Source: an uncultured Pseudomonadales bacterium (lineage in GTDB: Bacteria; Pseudomonadota; Gammaproteobacteria; Pseudomonadales; IMCC2047). From it: 7,808 nucleotides of DNA. This document shows positions 1-4,753 of this stretch, piece after piece. Numbering within the stretch: position 1 is the stretch's first letter; each line of letters starts with the position of its first letter. The notes under the pieces are model-generated. The model ran no database searches and was not told the origin of the DNA. It saw only the letters and a program-made list of their open reading frames with translations. Made by a program: the position numbers and the translations under genes. Location: NCBI GenBank assembly GCA_947258895.1, contig CAMYKE010000050.1, positions 1 through 7,808 of the forward strand, in the 5' to 3' direction.

Positions 1-377
1 ATCTTTCCCGCCAGGCCCTGGCGGAGGTCGTGGAACCCCGCTATGAGGAGCTATTTTCACTGGTACAGGCGGAATTACGGCGCGCCGGCTTTGAGGACCT
101 GGTGGCAGCGGGCATCGTCCTGACGGGGGGCACGGCCAAGATGGAAGGCGTAGTGGACCTCGCCGAGGAAATTTTTCATATGCCGGTACGGCTGGCCGCT
201 CCGCAGGGAGTCACCGGGCTATCGGAAATCGTCAACAACCCCATCTATTCGACCGGCGTGGGATTGCTGTTTTACGCGGAGAAGCAGCATCGCGATGGCG
301 GCAGGGAATCGAAGGGAGGCGATGGGGGACCTGGCTTTATGGAACGCCTGAAAGGCTGGTTCCGGGATAATTTTTAA
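1..377 (+). CDS. ftsA: Cell division protein FtsA, C-terminal part (5' end outside window)
   Basis: This is the end of the actin-like ATPase that tethers FtsZ polymers to the inner membrane and recruits later division proteins. The reading frame is open from base 3 with no start inside the window, and the GTG at 30 is an internal valine. Visible family features are the segment LSRQALAEVVEPRYEEL, the nucleotide-pocket glycine motif GIVLTGG (about 20 codons past base 100), the YSTGVGLL stretch, a glycine-rich linker, and a final amphipathic helix MERLKGWFRDNF. That helix matches the conserved FtsA membrane-targeting sequence. TAA is at 375-377. ftsZ follows 70 nt later on the same strand, the usual dcw order. 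The identification is firm; only the upstream two thirds or more is missing. Confidence 0.96.
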   Translation, partial: LSRQALAEVVEPRYEELFSLVQAELRRAGFEDLVAAGIVLTGGTAKMEGVVDLAEEIFHMPVRLAAPQGVTGLSEIVNNPIYSTGVGLLFYAEKQHRDGGRESKGGDGGPGFMERLKGWFRDNF

Positions 378-436
378 CACCATGCAAGATTTGCAAGTAC
401 GTTTTAGTAATCGTTTTTTTATTCAACTAGCATCAT

Positions 437-441
437 AGGAG
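437..441 (+). promoter_or_regulatory. Ribosome-binding site deciding the ftsZ start
   Basis: AGGAG lies at 437-441. Two in-frame ATG codons follow, at 442 and 448. The first directly abuts the Shine-Dalgarno sequence, while the second sits 6 nt downstream, which is near-ideal spacing. The protein from 448 begins MFEL, matching the usual gammaproteobacterial FtsZ start, so 448 is preferred. The spacer upstream (401-424) is very T-rich, including a run of seven T at 414-420, and probably leaves the site unstructured. Confidence 0.75.
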
Positions 442-447
442 ATGGCC

Positions 448-1602
448 ATGTTTGAACTAGTCGATAGCGTCCCACAAAGCGCTGAAATTAAAGTTGTTGG
501 AGTCGGCGGCGGCGGCGGTAACGCGCTTAACCACATGCTGCAGAACAATGTTGAGGGTGTGGAATTCATTTGTGCGAATACCGACGCCCAGGCTCTCAAG
601 AGCATCACCGCGAAAACAGTATTGCAACTCGGTAGCGAGGTAACCAAGGGCCTGGGCGCCGGAGCAAATCCGGAAATCGGCCGGCAATCGGCTATGGAAG
701 ACCGGGAGCGCATTATCGAGGTGCTGGAGGGGGCCGATATGGTCTTTATCACGGCAGGTATGGGTGGCGGCACCGGTACTGGTGCGGCACCGGTATTTGC
801 CCAGGTCGCAAAGGAGTTGGGCATCCTGACGGTGGCCGTGATCACCAGACCGTTCGCGTTTGAAGGCCGCAAGCGCCAGCAGATCGCCGAGGCAGGTATC
901 AAGGCGCTGGGCGAGCATGTGGATTCGCTGATCACGATCCCCAATGAGAAACTGCTGGGGGTGTTGGGTGAGAATACGAGCCTGCTGAAAGCGTTCGGGG
1001 CTGCCAACGACGTGTTGCTGGGTGCGGTGCAGGGTATTGCCGACCTGATTATCCGGCCGGGTATGATTAACGTGGATTTTGCGGATGTGCGCACGGTGAT
1101 GTCGGAAATGGGTATGGCGATGATGGGCAGCGGTCGAGCGACCGGGGAGACCCGTGCCCGGGAAGCCGCCGAAGCGGCGATCCGTAGCCCGCTGCTGGAG
1201 GATGTAAACCTGCAGGGTGCACGCGGGATCCTGGTGAATATTACCGCGGGTCCCAGCCTGTCGCTGGGTGAGTTTTCAGAAGTCGGCGAGACGGTGGAGG
1301 ATTTTGCCTCCGATAACGCGACGGTGGTAGTCGGTACGGTGATCGATCCGGACCTGGACGACGAACTGCGCGTGACCGTGGTGGCAACCGGCCTGGGTGA
1401 ACCGGTTGAGAAGCCCAAGATGAACGTTGTCGATCAGCAAAAGCCGTCCCTGGATGGCAAGGTCGATTACGGAAAACTGGACCATCCCACGATTATGCGT
1501 AACAAAACAGTTGGTAATGCGGCCGTCGCCAATGCGCCGGTGGAAGAGCGTAGCCTCGACTACCTGGATATTCCGGCGTTCCTGCGACGCCAGGCGGATT
1601 AA
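448..1602 (+). CDS. ftsZ: Cell division GTPase FtsZ
   Basis: Tubulin-like GTPase that polymerises into the cytokinetic Z-ring at midcell; it is 384 aa from the preferred ATG. The N-terminal nucleotide-binding glycine loop GVGGGGGN is at residues 18-25. The tubulin signature GGGTGTGAAP is at 106-115. The T7 synergy loop NVDFAD, which supplies the catalytic acid to the next subunit's GTP, is at 208-213. A variable linker (about 318-368) leads to the conserved C-terminal peptide LDYLDIPAFLRRQAD, the docking site for FtsA and ZipA. All key residues are present and the length is normal. It follows ftsA and probably shares dcw transcripts with it. No clear terminator follows, so some read-through into lpxC is possible. 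A start at 442 would add two residues. Confidence 0.98.
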   Translation: MFELVDSVPQSAEIKVVGVGGGGGNALNHMLQNNVEGVEFICANTDAQALKSITAKTVLQLGSEVTKGLGAGANPEIGRQSAMEDRERIIEVLEGADMVFITAGMGGGTGTGAAPVFAQVAKELGILTVAVITRPFAFEGRKRQQIAEAGIKALGEHVDSLITIPNEKLLGVLGENTSLLKAFGAANDVLLGAVQGIADLIIRPGMINVDFADVRTVMSEMGMAMMGSGRATGETRAREAAEAAIRSPLLEDVNLQGARGILVNITAGPSLSLGEFSEVGETVEDFASDNATVVVGTVIDPDLDDELRVTVVATGLGEPVEKPKMNVVDQQKPSLDGKVDYGKLDHPTIMRNKTVGNAAVANAPVEERSLDYLDIPAFLRRQAD

Positions 1603-1615
1603 TCCGGCCATTGCA

Positions 1616-1675
1616 GATACGGTAGGGAGGGGAGCGGCCCGTCACTGGGCGGTATCTTTGGAGAGGCCATCTCCA
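1616..1675 (+). other. Two weak stem-loops after ftsZ
   Basis: In the ftsZ-lpxC spacer GATAC (1616-1620) can pair with GTATC (1652-1656), enclosing GCCC/GGGC (1637-1640 with 1647-1650). Immediately after, TGGAGA (1659-1664) pairs with TCTCCA (1670-1675) around a 5-nt loop. Only three T follow the first and none follow the second, so I do not call a terminator. They may be incidental, or may slow read-through from ftsZ. Confidence 0.25.
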
Positions 1676-1716
1676 CAGTGTCGGGCCTACTCTTTATCGC
1701 ATCATCGGGATATTTT

Positions 1717-1725
1717 TGCTATTAT
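1717..1725 (+). promoter_or_regulatory. Probable extended -10 promoter for lpxC
   Basis: TGC followed by TATTAT (1717-1725) forms an extended -10 element. No good -35 hexamer is visible 16-18 nt upstream, which is typical of TGn-dependent sigma-70 promoters. Transcription would begin near 1732, giving a leader of about 33 nt before the lpxC ATG. This is a reading of the sequence only. Confidence 0.45.
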
Positions 1726-1740
1726 CTGGCGCTAATTTTA

Positions 1741-1756
1741 CGGGGACACCCCGGGG
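1741..1756 (+). promoter_or_regulatory. GC-rich hairpin overlapping the lpxC ribosome-binding region
   Basis: CGGGG (1741-1745) pairs with CCCCG (1749-1753) across a 3-nt loop. The alternative palindrome CCCCGGGG (1749-1756) overlaps it. The only Shine-Dalgarno-like element for lpxC is GGGGTAAG (1753-1760), 4 nt before the ATG, so the two folds would differ in how far they hide it. Whether this controls translation is inference. Confidence 0.35.
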
Positions 1757-1764
1757 TAAGAATT

Positions 1765-2676
1765 ATGATTGGACAAAGAACCCTTAAGAACTCTATCAGA
1801 GCCACGGGCGTTGGTTTGCATTCAGGGAAAACGGTCTACCTGACGCTAAAACCTGCGCCTGTTGATACTGGAATCGTATTCCGTCGGGTCGATCTTGATC
1901 CGGTAGTTGAGATTCCGGCGCTGGCCGAGTACGTGGGCGAGACAACCATGTGTACCACCCTGTTGAAGAATAGCGTTCGGGTCGATACGGTGGAGCACCT
2001 GTTGTCCGCTATGGCCGGTCTCGGCATCGATAACGCCTATGTCGAGCTAAGTGCATCCGAAGTGCCAATCATGGATGGCAGTGCGGGTCCCTTTGTGTTT
2101 TTGATTCAGTCCGCCGGCATCAGGGATCAGGGAGTCGCGAAGAAATTTATCCGCATCAATAAGGAAATCAAGGTAACCGAAGGTGATAAATGGGCGAGTT
2201 TCACGCCATTTAACGGTTTTAAGGTTACTTTTACCATCGAGTTTGACCATCCTGTTTTCAATGAGCGCAGCAAAAAGTCTTCAGTCGATTTTTCATCGAC
2301 CTCTTTTGTGAAGGAAGTCAGCCGGGCAAGGACGTTCGGGTTTATGAGTGATTTTGAAGTGTTGCGTTCCAACAACCTGGCGCTGGGTGCTAGCATGGAC
2401 AATGCCATTGCGGTGGGCGATTATCGCGTCCTGAACGAGGATGGCTTGCGCTACGAAGACGAGTTTGTCAAACACAAGATGCTCGATGCGATCGGCGACC
2501 TGTACCTGTTGGGCAACAGCTTGATTGGTGAATATACGGGTTACAAGTCTGGCCATGGAATGAATAACCGCTTGCTGCGGACACTGATTGCCCAGACGGA
2601 CGCGTGGGAAGTCGCAACCTTTGAGAAGGAAGAAGACGCCCCGATTTCCTATGTAGCCGCGGCTGCTGCAGTCTAA
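1765..2676 (+). CDS. lpxC: UDP-3-O-acyl-N-acetylglucosamine deacetylase LpxC
   Basis: Zinc hydrolase of the cytoplasm that removes the acetyl group from UDP-3-O-acyl-GlcNAc, the committed step of lipid A synthesis; 303 aa, normal length. The start at ATG 1765 gives [11 protein letters not shown], aligned with the usual family N-terminus. An upstream GTG at 1678 in the same frame would add 29 unrelated residues across the probable promoter and is rejected. Catalytic and metal residues are all visible: E77-H78 in the VEHL motif, H237 and D241 in HKMLDAIGD, and H264 in KSGHGMNN. Conserved [10 protein letters not shown] is at 101-110. The C-terminus is a non-polar alanine-rich tail (VAAAAAV), which may serve as an FtsH-type degradation tag as known for E. 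coli LpxC. A terminator follows closely, so lpxC looks like the end of the dcw transcripts. Confidence 0.98.
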   Translation: MIGQRTLKNSIRATGVGLHSGKTVYLTLKPAPVDTGIVFRRVDLDPVVEIPALAEYVGETTMCTTLLKNSVRVDTVEHLLSAMAGLGIDNAYVELSASEVPIMDGSAGPFVFLIQSAGIRDQGVAKKFIRINKEIKVTEGDKWASFTPFNGFKVTFTIEFDHPVFNERSKKSSVDFSSTSFVKEVSRARTFGFMSDFEVLRSNNLALGASMDNAIAVGDYRVLNEDGLRYEDEFVKHKMLDAIGDLYLLGNSLIGEYTGYKSGHGMNNRLLRTLIAQTDAWEVATFEKEEDAPISYVAAAAAV

Positions 2677-2695
2677 TCTCGTCGAGCTGTACATG

Positions 2696-2720
2696 AATCC
2701 GCTGTGGCGGGTTGGTTTTT
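2696..2720 (+). terminator. Rho-independent terminator after lpxC
   Basis: AATCCGC (2696-2702) and GCGGGTT (2707-2713) form a 7-bp stem, with one G-T pair, around the tetraloop TGTG. GG and a run of five T (2716-2720) follow. It sits 19 nt after the lpxC stop. A competing longer stem pairs 2703-2712 with 2722-2731 (10 bp, two G-T pairs). That one has no T-run on either strand, but could slow transcription arriving from the converging minus-strand gene. Confidence 0.65.
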
Positions 2721-2742
2721 CACTTGCCACACTGCTCCTCAC

Positions 2743-3222
2743 CTAATCTCCTTTTTCCTCAGTGGCCGTGCCGCCTGCCGAGCTGGCCAGGCGCTGCATT
2801 GCGGTGCGCAGTTCCTTGTCGTCGATACTCTCCGCGGTTTCCAGAATTTGTGACCTGACGTCCGCGCTAATCGGACGAGCCGTGCGTTTCTTCTCTGCCC
2901 GGAAATACCTGGGACGTACCTTGATGCCGAATTGCTGCAGGGCGTGGAAGTCTGGTGAACTCTTCAGTCTGGTCAGGATGCCAGCCTGCTGTAGTCGCAG
3001 CCGAGTCGCTACCGCCGCGTTGTCGCAATGGAGCGCCAGGAGACCGTGCTCGTAGCTCGCGAGTCGCCATCCCTGGCGCAGGTGTGCAGGCATCACCCGT
3101 CGTAGCTGCTCCTCGAGCACCAGTAATCTGTCCGCCCGCTGGAGGAGGGCCTTCAGGTCGCCGCCGGGCCTGGAGGAAAGTCGGCAAATAGCGAATGGAG
3201 TGTTATAATATTTAGCATACAT
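2743..3222 (-). CDS. dciA: DciA-like (DUF721) predicted replicative helicase loader/operator
   Basis: A 159-aa protein of the DUF721/DciA family, which in most bacteria lacking phage-derived DnaC or DnaI helps load the DnaB helicase. The recognisable part is the N-terminal KH-like domain, about residues 22-108: a helix DLKALLQRADRLLVLEEQLR, then WRLASYEHGLLALHCDN, then AVATRLRLQQAGILTRL and FGIKVRP. The rest is basic then acidic and probably disordered. The ATG at 3222 is preferred because upstream codons (to 3420) do not resemble the family. It has no Shine-Dalgarno sequence, so the start is less certain than the gene. It converges on lpxC and diverges from the peptidase gene, so it is its own transcription unit. 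Gene symbol by family similarity only. Confidence 0.85.
   Translation of the reverse strand: MYAKYYNTPFAICRLSSRPGGDLKALLQRADRLLVLEEQLRRVMPAHLRQGWRLASYEHGLLALHCDNAAVATRLRLQQAGILTRLKSSPDFHALQQFGIKVRPRYFRAEKKRTARPISADVRSQILETAESIDDKELRTAMQRLASSAGGTATEEKGD
3181..3209 (+). promoter_or_regulatory. Rightward sigma-70-like promoter inside the 5' end of dciA
   Basis: TCGGCA (3181-3186, four of six matches to the -35 consensus) is separated by exactly 17 nt from a perfect TATAAT (3204-3209). TG one base before the hexamer (3201-3202) makes it an extended -10. The predicted start is near 3216. It points towards the M23 peptidase gene, leaving a leader of about 380 nt, and overlaps the first codons of the divergent dciA. 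The surrounding stretch 3202-3232 is far more AT-rich than the rest of the window. Confidence 0.5.
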
Positions 3223-3303
3223 AATAATAATGAACGAACCGCTTACAGGTAATTTGGTACTTCTGCGACATCTGGTGATTGTAGTCGCAAGGCGGGAGCG
3301 ACC

Positions 3304-3324
3304 GCCAATGATTGTTGCATTGGC
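3304..3324. repeat. Inverted repeat, 7-bp arms with 7-nt loop
   Basis: GCCAATG (3304-3310) and CATTGGC (3318-3324) are perfect complements around ATTGTTG. It could be a stem-loop in the leader of the M23 peptidase transcript, or an operator-like dyad. No T-run follows, so it is not a terminator. Confidence 0.45.
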
Positions 3325-3403
3325 TACGCTTCGATCACCGCAGATATAGCCTTTTCCTGCAGGGATGTGGGTAAGGGGCGTGCCAGGAGCGAAGGCTTCA
3401 GGC

Positions 3404-3421
3404 CATGCTCCATGGGGCATG
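3404..3421. repeat. Near-perfect 18-bp palindrome
   Basis: CATGCTCCATGGGGCATG is self-complementary except for one T-G pair on each side of the central CCATGG. It has no loop, so it reads more like a dimeric protein-binding site than an RNA hairpin. It lies midway in the divergent spacer. No regulator is recognised. Confidence 0.35.
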
Positions 3422-3598
3422 CAGAGACTTGCAGATGCTTTGTTGGATTTGCTTCAAGGGCCTTGAAGTAGCGCAATGCTCGCGTAATCCGGCAAGTCGT
3501 TGTAGGCCAGAGGCACCAGAATACTAATCGGCGGTTCCATATAACCAGGGTTTGGATCCGGTTCAACTCAAGGCCCCTGTGACGAAAATGCGTATGTC

Positions 3599-4528
3599 GT
3601 GAATATTATTCTGGTCAGCAGGAAACACGGGCGGGCGCGCTCGCTGGCGCTGTCAAATCCGCTGTTGGTACTGTCACTGGTACTGTTAATGGTGATGGGT
3701 GCGGGGCTGTTCGTGTTCGGTTACCTGGTTGCCCTTGATCGAGAAGATGAAATACGACGCCAAAATTTTATACAGGAGTGGCAGCAGGATCTGGCCCTGA
3801 AACGAAAGCAGCTTGACCAGCTCAGGGAAGATTCCGACCAGCAACTCAAAACGCTGGCCATCCGCATGGCGGAGCTGTACGCCCGGCTAATCAGGTTGGA
3901 TGCGCTCGGCGAGCAGCTGATCGAGACGGCGGATCTTGAGGCCGGCGAGTTTAACTTTTCGCGTAGCCCGGCAATTGGCGGCCCCGAGGAGGACGAGACA
4001 GGTGTCGAATACCAGCCGCCCGGGTTTATCGATTCGATGCTTGAATTGGCGCATGATATCGAAACCCGCGAACTGGAACTCGAGGTCTTGAACAACTTGC
4101 TGGGGAACAAGGATTTTGAAATTGATCGCTATATCTCCGGCAGGCCAGTCAAATGGGGCTGGCTGACCTCGCATTTCGGGCGTCGCAACGATCCCTTTAC
4201 CGGCAGGCTGGCGTGGCATGAGGGCGTCGATTTCGCCGGCAAGATGAACTCCGATATTGTGTCCGTTGCTGCCGGGGTCGTCACCTGGTCCGGTAAGCGG
4301 CGTGGCTACGGGAATATGGTTGAGGTGAATCACGGCGGCAACTTTGCAACTCGCTATGCCCATGCCCGTGAGCTTAAGGTCGAGGTAGGGGATGTGGTGG
4401 AAAAAGGCCAGACTATCGCATTGATGGGCAGTAGTGGCAGGTCCACGGGGCCCCATGTTCATTTTGAGGTACTGAAGAACGGCAATCCCATCAATCCTGC
4501 CCGCTACATAAAACGCAAGGGCAAATAA
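3599..4528 (+). CDS. Membrane-anchored M23/LytM-family peptidase
   Basis: A 309-aa predicted envelope protein. Residues 20-46 form one transmembrane segment (PLLVLSLVLLMVMGAGLFVF) after a basic N-terminus, so the bulk should be periplasmic. Residues 49-112 are charged and heptad-like, a probable coiled coil, as in other division-associated LytM proteins. The LytM domain fills about 185-303. Its metal and catalytic residues are all present: H207 and D211 in HEGVD, H255 in YAH, and H286/H288 in HVHFEV. This suggests a working endopeptidase rather than a degenerate activator of the EnvC type. The start is GTG 3599, which gives the family-typical MNIILVSRKHGRARSL; no good Shine-Dalgarno sequence precedes it, and an in-frame stop at 3542 limits extension. 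The substrate, presumed to be peptidoglycan cross-links, is inferred from the family. Confidence 0.93.
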   Translation: MNIILVSRKHGRARSLALSNPLLVLSLVLLMVMGAGLFVFGYLVALDREDEIRRQNFIQEWQQDLALKRKQLDQLREDSDQQLKTLAIRMAELYARLIRLDALGEQLIETADLEAGEFNFSRSPAIGGPEEDETGVEYQPPGFIDSMLELAHDIETRELELEVLNNLLGNKDFEIDRYISGRPVKWGWLTSHFGRRNDPFTGRLAWHEGVDFAGKMNSDIVSVAAGVVTWSGKRRGYGNMVEVNHGGNFATRYAHARELKVEVGDVVEKGQTIALMGSSGRSTGPHVHFEVLKNGNPINPARYIKRKGK

Positions 4529-4547
4529 CTAGTCGAAAGCGTTCGCG

Positions 4548-4582
4548 ATAACTTGTTATTTTCGCAAGCGTCACAATATATA
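4548..4582 (+). promoter_or_regulatory. Candidate secA promoter with overlapping dyad
   Basis: TTGTTA (4553-4558) and TATATA (4577-4582) are spaced by 18 nt. An overlapping TATAAC at 4579-4584 is another possible -10. The start would be near 4589, leaving about 158 nt of leader before secA. The inverted repeat ATAAC-TT-GTTAT (4548-4559) covers the -35 box and could be an operator or incidental. Read-through from the M23 gene is also possible because no clear terminator separates them. Confidence 0.4.
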
Positions 4583-4618
4583 ACCCGGACAAGTCCGCGA
4601 TAGAAGCGAGGCTGCGCC

Positions 4619-4753
4619 GTGCCCGTCACCCGCATGCATTTCTGCAGTCGGGTGTTGGCGGGCGCCGCAATCACGTTTCTTCACTATTACCCCACATTTT
4701 CGGAGCGCCCCGGACTCGCCGTCGCGGGGCAGAGCCAAGACAAATTATGTTAG
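4619..4753 (+). CDS. Candidate leader peptide overlapping the secA start
   Basis: A 44-codon frame opening at GTG 4619 and stopping at TAG 4751-4753. GAGG (4608-4611) lies 7 nt before the GTG, a good ribosome-binding site; an in-frame stop at 4601 excludes a longer form, and ATG 4634 is a second possible start. The peptide has basic residues R5 and R11, a hydrophobic stretch at 12-21 ([10 protein letters not shown]), then [17 protein letters not shown] and a polar tail ending in KLC. The stop overlaps the secA ATG (4747) by 7 nt, so translation of the two should be coupled. Position and the signal-like N-terminus recall SecM, the secretion monitor upstream of enteric secA. It is not recognisably homologous: it is about a quarter of SecM's length and has no WIxxxxGIRAGP motif. 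It could also be a chance frame. Confidence 0.45.
   Translation: MPVTRMHFCSRVLAGAAITFLHYYPTFSERPGLAVAGQSQDKLC
4621..4663 (+). promoter_or_regulatory. Long imperfect stem-loop in the secA leader
   Basis: GCCCG (4621-4625) pairs with CGGGC (4659-4663), CACCCG (4627-4632) with CGGGTG (4649-4654), and TGCA (4635-4638) with TGCA (4643-4646) around a TTTC loop. A bulged T, a 4-nt bulge and a 2x2 internal loop interrupt it. It begins at the third base of the candidate leader-peptide start codon and has no T-run. A translating ribosome would melt it. Confidence 0.45.
4707..4730 (+). promoter_or_regulatory. Stable hairpin immediately upstream of secA
   Basis: GCCCCG (4707-4712) pairs with CGGGGC (4725-4730), and GAC (4713-4715) with GTC (4721-4723), leaving loop TCGCC and one bulged G. 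It ends 16 nt before the secA ATG. It lies inside the candidate leader-peptide frame (about codons 30-38), so ribosomes on that frame would open it, which is the logic of the E. coli secM-secA hairpin. Confidence 0.5.

Larger units (their letters stand above)
3223..3598. other. Divergent intergenic region between dciA and the M23 peptidase gene
   Basis: This is 376 nt without a convincing gene. Short frames exist but lack ribosome-binding sites and known family resemblance. One is a 39-codon plus-strand frame from ATG 3230 (MNEPLTGNLV...), just downstream of the predicted promoter. Another is a 28-codon minus-strand frame from 3540 to 3454 (MEPPISILVPLAYNDLPDYA...). The third is an 80-codon minus-strand frame at 3566-3324. 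None is strong enough to annotate as a gene. Two inverted repeats are listed separately. I see no tRNA; the GGTTCAAC stretch near 3561 lacks the paired arms. Confidence 0.5.

Noticed and set aside
423..1418. A 331-codon frame antisense to ftsZ
   Set aside because: Low-complexity serine/proline-rich translation with no family resemblance. It mirrors ftsZ codon bias.
1678..1764. Longer lpxC from GTG 1678
   Set aside because: The extra 29 residues do not match LpxC and run through the extended -10 element. ATG 1765 matches the family start.
3223..3420. Upstream extension of dciA to ATG 3420
   Set aside because: Residues before the 3222 start do not resemble DUF721 proteins, and the extension crosses an inverted repeat in the spacer.
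3545..3600. tRNA suggested by GGTTCAAC near 3561
   Set aside because: Flanking bases do not pair as a T arm, and no acceptor or anticodon arm can be built around it.
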